The notes beneath the pieces are model-generated. The model was not told the DNA's origin, ran no database searches, and worked only from the letters and a program-made list of their open reading frames with translations. Positions 36,763 to 46,981 of a DNA stretch of 64,000 nucleotides are shown piece by piece. Each line of letters opens with the position of its first letter. Within the stretch, counting starts at the first letter, position 1. A program made the position numbers and the translations under genes. Location: NCBI GenBank assembly GCA_015698045.1, contig BLAL01000246.1, forward strand, positions 62,001 through 126,000, given 5' to 3'. This DNA comes from Rhizophagus clarus (Eukaryota > Glomeromycota > Glomeromycetes > Glomerales > Glomeraceae).

Positions 36763-38536
36763 ATGATTAAACCAGGTTCGATTAAATTTTTTTATAAGAT
36801 ATCCATTATATCATATATCAAAAATAACCTTTCTATCCCTATTCATTGACGTTAATTTAGAGGCTGATAGTCGATTGGATAGACCAGATAATATAAATAA
36901 CTTCCATTTAATAGTGGATCTTTCGATGATGTTGACAGCATTAAGCTTGGTCGGATGTGTCTATGTTTTTTATAGAGTTTATAAGTTATGGATATTAAGT
37001 AAAAAAAAATTAGCCATGACTTATAGGTTGCCTTTCTATACTGCGTGCACAGGTACGGTTTATATGTCGTATCTCGAAATCCCGAAACCGGATTGTCACC
37101 TTTGTGATATCACGTGCAAGTGCATACAATACTAGGGAACATGGAACCCGTTGTTAAGTACAAGAACGAGAGAGAAGGGCAATGATGCTTCCTTTGCCCA
37201 ATCCTCAAGTTTTGTAGCGTAAAATATCATCACGTGAACATTCATTTTATCACTATGTGACAATTATGGGTTTCGACTAGACTTCATTTATAAAACAAAA
37301 TACTATTTTTTTTTTTTTTTAGATTTTTTGCTAAATGGCAATTTTTTTTTAAATATGGTGAGTAAACCATGTATGTTCTTAATTAATAATTTTTGGAAAA
37401 AAAATTTTGATTTTGATTTTTAATTCCAAATAGATACACACAGCTATATATGCACGAGTATGGGATGACATACCATGTAAAATAATTGCCGTATTTAACT
37501 GGGCATTTCTTACAATAAATGTATGCCTTTATGTTGTAATAGCGTAAGTGTTAAGTTTTTAATTCACCTCTAATTTTTTTTTTTTTTTTAAGAAAATTTT
37601 CTTTTTTATAGAGTAATAACCTATCTTCGAATTTGTCGTGGAATACATTTTAATTATGGAAAGTATGATTACAAACTCTGGTTAATTGTAATTGTAGGAA
37701 GTTTAATAATTCAATTAATAAATCTACAAAATTATGGTAAACGGGAATATTGGTAAGTTATTTCACTTTTTAAAAATATCTCCGTCAATTTTATTAAAAC
37801 TATATATATATAATTCATTTTGTAGGTGTGCTGCAAAATCGGGACAATTTTATTCAGCAATAATATTATTTTCTATTATAGCGATAATATTAATAATAAT
37901 TTTATTTTGTTATTTAAGTGTATTAAAAAAGATTCACAAAACTATAAATTTTTTGAAATTATTATCATCAAGTAATCAAAATGATCGTCGATATAGTCGG
38001 AATGGAAATACTTCGGTAGAACGATGTACTGAATTTGAAAGAAAGGCTACAAAAAAAATTTTGAGTTATATAGCTGTGTTCATATTACAATGGACTCCTA
38101 TATCGATTTCTCAAGGTGCCAGACTTGTTTTGGTAAAGAACTACATGAATTTAGCTTTTAATATTTTTTTCTCTTTACGACTATATTTATTTATTTATTT
38201 ATTCAATTTTTTTTTTTTTTTTTTTTTTTTTAGGATGACGCAATTTGGGTTTATGTTATGGGGTCTATAGGTATAGAATTAAATATATATGTGTATATGT
38301 GTGATTTTTAATTCTAAATTAATTAGTCAAAAAATTATTCTTTTTTTCTAATAGGACGTTCATTTGGAGGAATTGGTAATATGATTCAATTTATAATAAA
38401 TGAGGGATTCATTTCAAGAAATTATGATACCGCTAGTTGTAATGAAAATGGTAATGAATTATTTGAGAATTCAAGACTCAGCAGTATAAGAAGTAATGAA
38501 CATGAAATCATTACAATTAGTGAAGTTGAAAATTAA
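36763..38536 (+). CDS. Seven-TM receptor-like protein, copy 1, with 5' frameshift
   Basis: Seven exons: 36763-37052, 37323-37357, 37434-37543, 37612-37752, 37826-38132, 38234-38270 and 38355-38536. All introns are GT-AG and all phases match the paralogue at 53073. The spliced product would be about 366 aa with seven hydrophobic segments. It has a Cys before TM3 (DDIPCKI), a Cys in the loop before TM5 (WCAAKSGQ), and LQWTPIS in TM6. This layout resembles cAMP-receptor-like G-protein-coupled receptors (inference). The tract at 36787-36793 has seven Ts where the paralogue has six. This extra T puts the first 10 codons, including the signal peptide start, out of frame. It may be a sequencing error or inactivation. 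Translation from the Met at 36875 would skip the signal peptide. Intron 1 is 270 nt versus 72 nt in copy 2. Confidence 0.75.
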
Positions 38537-39900
38537 AATATGATAACGTATAAGGTAATAATAGTATTTATTCCTTGTATCTTGAAAATTAAAGCACTAT
38601 GTATTTATTGTCCAGAACATAACGAAGGGCATTTTACAGTACTGCATTAGTCACAAATAAGACAATTTGTGTTAACCCACACATCCTTCTATCCTCTTAA
38701 GCCAATATAATTTCCTTTATTTCCTTTTACATTCTATAACATTTTTTGGTAACACGATTTTTACAACGCTATTATTTATTGTTTTGACACATGATTTTAC
38801 TTCACGACGACTTCAATTGTTTCCACTTTCCTAATTTGTACATAGAACATGAAAAAAGACATAGCAAAAAATAAAAACACTTTATTGATATCATATCTTA
38901 TCTTGATTGATTAGACTGAACTGATTGGTCTCATAGTTTCAGATCATTACAATTAAAAAAAAAAATCTCACGAAAGAGGAGCAGAAGCAACTGGAGTACT
39001 AGTAGAAGAGGAAAAAACAGAAGGTCTTGGAACACGGGAAGTAGTTGTATTTTTCTATGATGGAGACGAGGAGAACGCGTAAATCCCATAGATAACTAAA
39101 AATGGGTGACGATCACGTGAGCGGAAACTCCTTACGATTTTATTGGGTGATGGTCCGTGACCACAAGATTTTCAAAGTGCGTAAACATATATTGTCCTTC
39201 ACTTTGTTCCGGACAAAAAATAAACAAAATTACGAAAAAAAATCCTACCTGAGTGCAGACTATTAACTTATTAATTTGTAATATACTTATATAATTTTGT
39301 TTTTAAGTAGGTATCACGTGATGAATAGATAAATTTTTCGAATTCAGAATTAGAGTGAATAATTTAATTGGGCTATCTTCTAAGAATTAAAGAAAGTTTA
39401 ATGTAATTAGAAATGTTACAAAATAATAAAGATCAATTATCCCCTAAAATCAACATGTTGATTCTGATACTATTCTGATATTTGTTTTTACTGTAATCGT
39501 TATTACTGATGATCGTAATGCCAAAAACCGGAAATGAAATAAGTCAAATCGGCGAATTATTACAAAGGCACAGTAGGTTTAGGACGTAACATGAAAAAAG
39601 CAACAAATTGATAAATACTTCTTTAAACCAAAATACAATAAACATTATATTATTGAATATCTGTTATGAGATCTCGCTTTAGACAATAACCTCTAAATTT
39701 TTTATATATAAAATTGAAAAATATATATTGTGTGCCATATCTATTATGGTAATATAAATTTTTATTTACTCACTTACAAATAATACATATTAAGCAATTG
39801 AGAAACGGTTTTTTTGCGCCTATTTTATGCTGAATAATTCTGTTTCGCAAATAATGTAGATTTTTACTCTTATTCCATCAACGAATATCATTTAGTCAAG
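38537..39900. other. Intergenic region with a possible minus-strand terminal exon
   Basis: At 38968-39054 the minus strand reads, after a possible acceptor (CATCATAG), a Ser/Thr/Pro-rich stretch (SVFSSSTSTPVASAPLS) ending in TGA. It could be the last exon of a lost gene; no upstream exon was found. CACGTG sites lie near 39115 and 39315. Confidence 0.25.
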
Positions 39901-39914
39901 TGACGAGAGCCGTC

Positions 39915-39985
39915 CAAAACCCCGACTATCATAATCCCGACAGACAAAAATCCCGACAGGTGCAAAATCCCGACAGATCATTAAT
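39915..39985. repeat. AATCCCGACAG short repeats
   Basis: Four close copies of (A)ATCCCGACAG / ACCCCGACTA spaced 14-20 nt apart, directly beside the telomere-like tract. Confidence 0.75.
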
Positions 39986-40029
39986 ATTTTTTATTAGGAG
40001 TTTCACACTGGATTTTTTTTATGATAGGA

Positions 40030-40148
40030 GTTAGTTTAGGGTTAGCTTAGGATTAGCTTAGGGTTAGTTAGGTTAGGTTAGGGTTAGTTTAGGGTTAGGG
40101 TTAGAGTTAGTTTAGGGTTAGGTTAGGGTTAGAGTTAGGTTAGGTAGG
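40030..40148. repeat. Interstitial telomere-like tract (TTAGGG variants)
   Basis: About 120 bp of TTAGGGTTAG, TTAGGTTAGG, TTTAGGGTTAG and TTAGAGTTAG units on the plus strand. TTAGGG is the usual fungal telomere repeat. The many variants and the sequence on both sides make it an internal, degenerated tract, not a chromosome end. GCGAGCGAAGCGAGC follows at 40165. Confidence 0.85.
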
Positions 40149-40197
40149 TGTTTGGAAAAAAACTGCGAGCGAAGCGAGCAAAGGAAGTTACTAATAA

Positions 40198-40635
40198 TTA
40201 AAAAATAAAGAAATTTATTAACAGTCTATCAAGTGATTCTTTGGTGTTACAAACCAGTTTCAGGCAACGGAAATTACGAAAATAATTCAGACTTAGTTTT
40301 CTCAGCGAAATTTCATTATGATATTGCAATATTCCATTCTTGATAGTGAAAAAGACTTCCAAAGGTTCTTTTCCTGTAGTGGACGATAGTGTTTCACATG
40401 ATTTCTTAGATCGGCTTGTGATAAAAATTAAGATTTTAATCAGATAAAATTGAGTGAAGTTTCGCGTAATTTGGTTTGACAGAAAAACTACTCTCAGTAG
40501 TAATGCGTTATGTGACCTTTCATCACATGAGATTAATAACGACGGAACACCAATTTTCTCAAAGTATCCTTTACCTGACAACAATTTCTCGGCGAAGCAT
40601 ATATTTTCCTGACATGATTTACGTAATCTCAACAA
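40198..40635 (-). CDS. Unrecognised 145-aa ORF beside telomere-like repeat
   Basis: Open for 438 nt, which is long for non-coding DNA this AT-rich. The sequence has no signal peptide, transmembrane pattern or motif that I recognise and no paralogue in the window. It begins MLRLRKSCQENICFAEKLLS and has a basic-aromatic composition. It may be a chance ORF or the remains of a repeat-borne gene. Confidence 0.2.
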   Translation of the reverse strand: MLRLRKSCQENICFAEKLLSGKGYFEKIGVPSLLISCDERSHNALLLRVVFLSNQITRNFTQFYLIKILIFITSRSKKSCETLSSTTGKEPLEVFFTIKNGILQYHNEISLRKLSLNYFRNFRCLKLVCNTKESLDRLLINFFIF

Positions 40636-41890
40636 TACACAAACCTGTCAATTTAAGAATTTAAGAACACGTACAAAAAGTTGATTAAAGTCAAATCAAT
40701 TGCTTAAGTAATTGAACGAGTTACTATAATCGAACTAAATATAAATAATATATTGGTATATGAATGATTAATATTTTCAGTAAGAAATATATATAATTAA
40801 TCGTTCAGATCGTGAAATCAAATTTGTAATATTAACTGCTGATTTAATCATGAGAACAGAATGTAAAACGAAGGCTTTTGAAAAATACCAATTTACCTAG
40901 CTAGTAAAATGTCGTATCACTTTAAAACCTTTGCACATATATTTTTAAGGAGACATTAAATCGATATTATGTGCAACACAGTAATTGTATTTTTTCAGAT
41001 AAAGATAGGCAACTTGTACGCCCATGCAACACAATAATTGATAGTTACAGTATATTTTTTTGTTTCATAGAATACATTATAAGTCATATGATATATCATG
41101 TGATAAGTTGATCGTTACCAAATGTTTTTTCTTACAAATTTCATTCTTATATGATTTTTGATGAATAATCATTCACAAATCAAATGCCATTTTCATTATA
41201 AATAATGTCAACAATGAATCACAAACCAGGAAGATATAATAGGAATAAACTTATCTTCAATAAAACGCATTACTTTGAAAATGTGTGACAATATAAATAG
41301 TATAAATTACGTTATCCTGAAAATTATTTATAATTATGGTATGTTATTATGCTTACTAGATTCTTTATTTGGCGTAAAAAACAATATATTGAATAGAATA
41401 TAATTATAATGAGTATTTTGTCGGAATCTTCCGACAAAAAAAAAAAAAAATGTTAAAATATATATCTGGCTTATTAAAATAATATCACTAAATGTGCAAG
41501 TGAGTTGTGTAACTTTTACTATCAGTCACTTTATTTGGATCCCTTTTGGAAATATAATAATTAAATCTATATTTATTATCGCCATTTTTTATTTTTGGTA
41601 ATACATAAAACTATAAAAAACTGAATTGACATTTTTTCTAAAAATAAAATAAATGATAAAATAGAAGAAATAAGAATTACGTATATTCAATTCATTGCTT
41701 GACGAATGACAATTAGTTCAACCTGGAGTACAAAAACTGATTTATATCATGAAGTTACCGAATAGGTGATAAAAATCAAAATTAATGTTAAAATGTTAAA
41801 TATATAAAATAAAAAACAATAATAATTTTTTATATACTTCTCGCCTACCAACTTTTATTTTTAATAGTTATCATTGACTTACAAGATAAC
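40636..41890. other. Intergenic region
   Basis: No gene, terminal-repeat pair or array recognised. Confidence 0.4.
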
Positions 41891-41893
41891 TTG

Positions 41894-42067
41894 TCAAAAA
41901 GAAGTCCCGCAAAAAAATTGAATTATTAACGAATTGTCCATATATTCTATAATTTGTTGACGAGGAAGGTTCTCAATGAGCATCAACATGTCTTCATTGT
42001 TAATGTGAATATGCCTTCCAAATATCCTATTTATCCTTTGGCTTCTTTGTTTATTCCGTCTTGGCAT
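41894..42067 (-). CDS. Micro-protein paralogue 3 (57 aa, diverged)
   Basis: Minus-strand relative of the ORFs at 3949 and 8024. I start at the second Met, MPRRNKQRSQRINR, because it aligns with the other starts. An in-frame Met at 42100 would add 11 residues. The basic N-terminus is followed by NEDMLMLIENLPRQ, a spacer and SLIIQFFCGTSF before the stop. LPRQ and (L)I-x-QFF-x-G-x-SF match the family, but the final His is missing and the insertion before LPRQ is longer. CGTTGGCGTCTTTT lies on the minus strand at 42381-42394, related to the motif upstream of paralogue 2. A TATAAATATACC stretch is also upstream. Function unknown. Confidence 0.5.
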   Translation of the reverse strand: MPRRNKQRSQRINRIFGRHIHINNEDMLMLIENLPRQQIIEYMDNSLIIQFFCGTSF

Positions 42068-42380
42068 TGTACCGTTTAAAACTTTGAGAGAGAAAGACAA
42101 AAAAAATATGAGAACATACTTGGTATATTTATAACATACATTTTATATGTAAATTAAAAATTCAATAGTCACGCGTCCTATAACGCTATTTACCGAAGAT
42201 AATAGAAGAAGTCTTTTTTAGTTATACCAAATACGCACATGCTCACAATTTTCTGAAAGAAAAAAAAATAAAGGCGCGCATAATTGTTTTTCGTGACCAA
42301 TTTTAAGTTCTGGAAGAGTCATGTACCTTAATTACAAAATGTGTATAATTTGATAAAGATTAAAAGTTTGAGTAGTCTAC

Positions 42381-42394
42381 AAAAGACGCCAACG
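42381..42394 (-). promoter_or_regulatory. CGTTGGCGTCTTTT motif upstream of micro-gene 3
   Basis: Related to TCTGTTGGCGTTTTT at 6930 and 7754. It lies about 315 bp upstream of the chosen start at 42067. Another copy, CCGTTGGCGTTCT, is on the same strand at 42808-42820. Confidence 0.35.
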
Positions 42395-42820
42395 AAAGAA
42401 CACATTTATTTCATTTTGAATTTTTTTTTTTAAACACTTATATTCTTGGATTTTGTATTTCTAGTATTAGTGTTAAACGAATGAATTTGCGAATAATTGA
42501 AAGCTTAATACTAATTCCCATATATTTCCTACCTTTTATGTTCAATCATGAACTCTATTGAGAAATTTTTAAAGATGCGCCCGATTGTGCATTTCGATTA
42601 ATTCTTATTTTATCAGTCGCATGCAGTCTCTTAAACTATTCAAAACCGAATAAATTGAATAAATTGCTATACGTAACCGTAATTTTAGGACGTATCTTAT
42701 TATGATCATTAACATGATTAAAACTAATTATTAAATCACTGAAGAAAATATTCCAAAAATAAAAATGTCATTGTCAGAAAAATCAATGAACTTATAATGA
42801 ATGTGATAGAACGCCAACGG

Positions 42821-44077
42821 AAAAAAGTGTATTATGTCCGTCACGCCCGGTTTTGTGACGACATAAAACTATGATTTGGTCACTTATAAGTCCTTTTACA
42901 GTTTGTCCATTTAACTCATTTAACCGTACGATTTACTTTAGCGTATAATCATGATCTTTCAATATTATCTTATTTTAGAAAATTACGAAAAAGGATAATT
43001 TGGTAAATTTTCTATTTTAGATTTAAGTTTTGCATATACAAAACAAACATATATGCATAAATTATCTTGAACAATTGAAGTTTAACCATATTATTCTTCA
43101 TTATAGTAAATGATCATCGTGCAATATTTCGAATTTTTCCTCATAATACAACATAGTAAGGAACTTCCCGAAGTTACCTTATTTCTCAGTCATATGAAAA
43201 CAATTCATTTCATAACATTTACCTGGAAGCTACACCTTCTTCATTATGATAAACAGAAATTTTAGATGAAGTTATTAATCGGAATAAACGAAATACTATT
43301 TTTTTCTCGAAAAAAAAAAAAAAAAAAAATCAATAAAATGAAGAATAGTAAACATAATACTAATAATCTGATATCGTACTATTACTAAAAAATTCGACAG
43401 AATTTTATTTAATTACCGTATATAAAAATCTACAGGCTTGTTATTTTAATTAATAGTAATAGGCTGTATGATACTATGACTTTGACTTTATTTATGTCTA
43501 AAAAAGAGAAAACATAAATAAACTTCCTCACGCATTACTTTTTGGCATAAAAAATAGGCGTGAACAATTATAATTTTATTGTTTACCTCACAATTACCTT
43601 TTACTAAGCATAATTCGATCAAACATTCAATCCTAACCAAATTGCGTTACTGCTTGAGGAAATTTAAAAAAAATGTGCATTTTATGAAGTTCATTGTTGT
43701 ACAACTGTCGTACGATCCGACTTCGCTGCGGTTCGGTAATCGGTACTATCGCTAGTCAGGTGATTAAGATACGTTCAAGGTTGGGGCCGGTACGAAAATC
43801 CTTAACCGGTTAATAATCGGTCAACTGAATGTCATAACCGGTTAATTAATCGATTAATAACTGATAATATGTTTTTAATTTTTAGAACAAGCAAAAAAAA
43901 AAAAAAATAAATTAAATAATTTCATTTGAAGTACATGCTGATCTAATTTTTTATTTTATTAATATAAATAGGTTTATTATTTATTATAATTGGATAATCC
44001 ATCAATTTGTATTATAATATTATTCGTTTTAACAGTCTTTTGTTATAAAAAAGGACTACTAATTAAAATATAACATA
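42821..44077. other. Intergenic region
   Basis: No gene. AACCGGTTAAT motifs cluster at 43800-43860, possibly the end of an old hAT-type element. The matching end was not found. Confidence 0.35.
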
Positions 44078-44079
44078 TA

Positions 44080-44240
44080 CCATATTTTATCGAAATTAAG
44101 CACCCCTTTTTGCAGGGATTTTGAGCAAAAGTTCGGGATGGTGCTTATTTTCGATACTATATTTACTATAACATATATAATTTTTTCACGAAAAATTTTG
44201 AAAAGTTTGAGAGGTGGTGCTTAATTTCGATAAAATACGG
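44080..44240. mobile_element. 161-bp MITE with TA duplication
   Basis: Both ends read CCRTATTTTATCGAAATTAA followed by GCACC (A at the third base on the left, G on the right), flanked by TA at 44078-44079 and 44241-44242. A third partial copy, GGTGCTTATTTTCGATA, lies in the centre. The TA target fits Tc1/mariner-type mobilisation. No coding capacity. Confidence 0.85.
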
Positions 44241-45126
44241 TAAAATTAACAAGTAAATTTACTGATTTTCCTTAAAAAAAAATGCCACAAAAATCTAATT
44301 ATTTGTAGTGCTCCGAACGATACGAGTTAACCCGAGTTATTTTAACCCGACTCGACTTTTTAAATCGGGTCGGTATTTAAAATTTTAGTGACCCGTGACC
44401 CGCATGACCAGACCCGCCGGGTCGGGTCATACATTTCCTTGACCCGGGTTTTGATCCAGATTAACCCGAATAACCATTAATTGATTTATCTATTCTACTA
44501 CAGTGCCAGGACCCAGAAATATATATATAGGGGTCAGGTGACTAAAAAAACATTTACTATGAGCTGTACGCAAGGGTTTTTTATATGAATGGTACGCAAA
44601 ATTGACACCTGATATTGAAAATCCTGCAAAAATACGCAATTAAATTTCAAACCTTAAGGTCACATTTATTATATAACGAATTATTATTTACTAATGAAAA
44701 ATTATATTGATAAACCAGTTCAATCAGATACTCTTCAGTTGTCCGGATTATAGTTTTTAATCCAGACCGAAATATTCGGTTCGAGTTTCAGATTACAATA
44801 TAAGGCGGTCTGAATTAAATGGACCAGACCAGGTCTGAACAGGTTTTAATAAATTTAGCGATTTTTTTTTAATTATTTCATTGTTTATTTATTTTTAATA
44901 AATAAAAAAATCGTTTTTACGTTTTTATTAAAAAAATCTTTTTTAAATTAATCAATAAAAAAAAAAAAATAATAAATAAACGGTTTTAATAATAAAAAAT
45001 AAGTTCACAAAAGAAATTGTACATGAGATTTAAATTATAAACCATTTAATACAATATTTTATTATTCATAACATGCGTTTATACCCTTCCACCCTCTATC
45101 CAACTACCTCTCAACCCGGCTACCCT

Positions 45127-45540
45127 CATCAAAGCCGGCACCTATAAAAAAAACAAATAAGAACATTAGTAAATGTTCTTTGCAACAAAAGTAAAATAAC
45201 TTTCTCTCCCAGTAACTCTTACACCACTCTTACCCGGTCTAATTCTAAGTTCAAGCCAGTACCTACAAAAAAAGAAAAAAAAGAATGTTAGTAACGTTCT
45301 TATATCAATATTAATTACTAAATAAAAACCCATACAGCTGCAAGTTTAATTATTTATTATATACTAGTGTTTTTTAGCTAACACCTCCAGCACCTCTAAA
45401 TAACAATACATTTGAGTTTTATCCTCCTTTACCCTTCCCATTCGAAATTACCTTCAAGAGTGGTGCTAGAAAGGCTTGCTCCTATAAAAAAAGAAAAGAG
45501 AAGAACGTTAGTAGCGTTCTTATATTAAATATAATAACCT
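45127..45540. repeat. Three spaced hairpin repeats
   Basis: A unit (CC-R-G-Y-ACCTAYAAAAAAA followed by a hairpin) occurs three times. The hairpins are AAGAACATTAGTAAATGTTC (45159-45180), AAGAATGTTAGTAACGTTCT (45281-45301) and AAGAACGTTAGTAGCGTTCT (45501-45521). The stems keep pairing although bases change. A fragment, GTAGCGTTC, recurs near 49200 on the other side of the inner element. Confidence 0.65.
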
Positions 45541-46675
45541 TTTTATATTACCCTTCAGAATATCCAGCAAGAAAGTCCAAGGTGGTCGAAATCTAATACA
45601 TAAAAATAAAACTAATTTACTACGTATTATACCCTATAAGAAATCCGTATACGCGTTTCGTATACATTTATCATACGTTTTTGTAGATTCCGTATAGCAA
45701 TTCTGTATATTTAATACACAATTCATTTTTGAACATTTTTTCAAAAAAATTAATATATACGGAATGTATACACCTATACGGAATTTATACAGAATTTTTA
45801 AACTTAACAGTTAATAATTTTATTGTCATTGTATCATAACACGAGATCACGTGATTATTGTTTTGTTATGATACGTTTTTTGTTTCCCTCCCCATTTTTT
45901 ATTTATACCCTCCTTTTTTTATTTCCCATATTTTTTTTTCTCTTCTCCCTCTAACTTTCTTCTAAAAAAATTTAATAAAAAATAACAAATTTTTTCTTTC
46001 TATTCTACTCTTTATTCCTCCCCCCCTTTTAAAAATTTTTTTTTTTCCACTTTTTTTCAAAAAGTTTTCGTTTTTGGTTCTTTCTATTTTTTATTCCCTA
46101 TTTTTATTTCTCTTATTTTCCCCAACTTTGTTAAAAACTTTTTTTTGTTTTTATTATTCATTTTTCACCCACGCACTTCGCTTCCCTTTCTTTTGTAAAT
46201 ATTTTTTTTTTTCGTTAAAAATAATTTTTTTACATTGAATTTAATATTTTTTTTTGTTTAATTTTCTTATAGGGTGAGAGTCCTTTTCTTTTTAAAGATC
46301 AGGTTCAGGTTTCTTTTCTTTTGTGAGTTAGTTCATTCTTTTTTTTTTGTAAAATGCTTCAAAGACTTTCTTTTTTTGTAGGTTAATTCCAGATTTTTTT
46401 AATTTTGTAGTAATTTAGTTTCTCTTTTTGTAGTAGATCAGTTTTGAGACTTCTTTTTCTCTGTTGTAGGTCAGTTCTTTTTGTAAGTTATTTCCTTTTT
46501 GCAGGTTGATTTTTTTTTTCATGGGTTGGTTACTTTCTTTGTGGGTTGATTTCTTTCTTTGTGAGTTGATTTCTTTCTTGCAGGTTGATTTATTTTTCGT
46601 GAGTTGATTTCTTTTTGTGGGTTGTTTTTTTCATGTTTTTTTTTGTAGGAATGCCAACTCTTGGAGACTAGCATA

Positions 46676-46822
46676 GGATAAGTATTACTTATCTCCTGGC
46701 TAATTAGGAATAAGTAAAATTTTACTAGGATTGGATAAATGATCGGCCGAAGGCCGATCATGTTCCGATTCTAAGTAAAATTTTACTATTCCAATTAGCC
46801 AGGAGATAATTGATTTATCCCC
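46676..46822. repeat. ~147-bp palindrome upstream of the recombinase gene
   Basis: The left arm (46676-46735) includes ATCTCCTGGCTAATTAGGAA and AGTAAAATTTTACT. The right arm (46764-46822) is its near-exact reverse complement. The centre is itself a dyad, GATCGGCCGAAGGCCGATC. GGATAA or its complement occurs at both arm tips and beside the centre. It lies 160 bp before the start codon. It may be the left end, a recombination site cluster or the promoter of the recombinase element. Confidence 0.85.
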
Positions 46823-46981
46823 TGCCATTTATATAGTTTAGACTATTTTAGACTATTTTAGACTATTTTAGTCTATTGTGTAATATCAATAAATATAAAT
46901 ACCCTATTTGTAATCATTTTTTACATTTTTTTTTCTCTCCTTTTTACATTTTTTTTCTCTCCTTTTTAATTTCAAAATAAA

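Noticed and set aside
40030-40148. Chromosome end
   Set aside because: Repeats are degenerate and ordinary sequence continues on both sides, so it is an internal tract.
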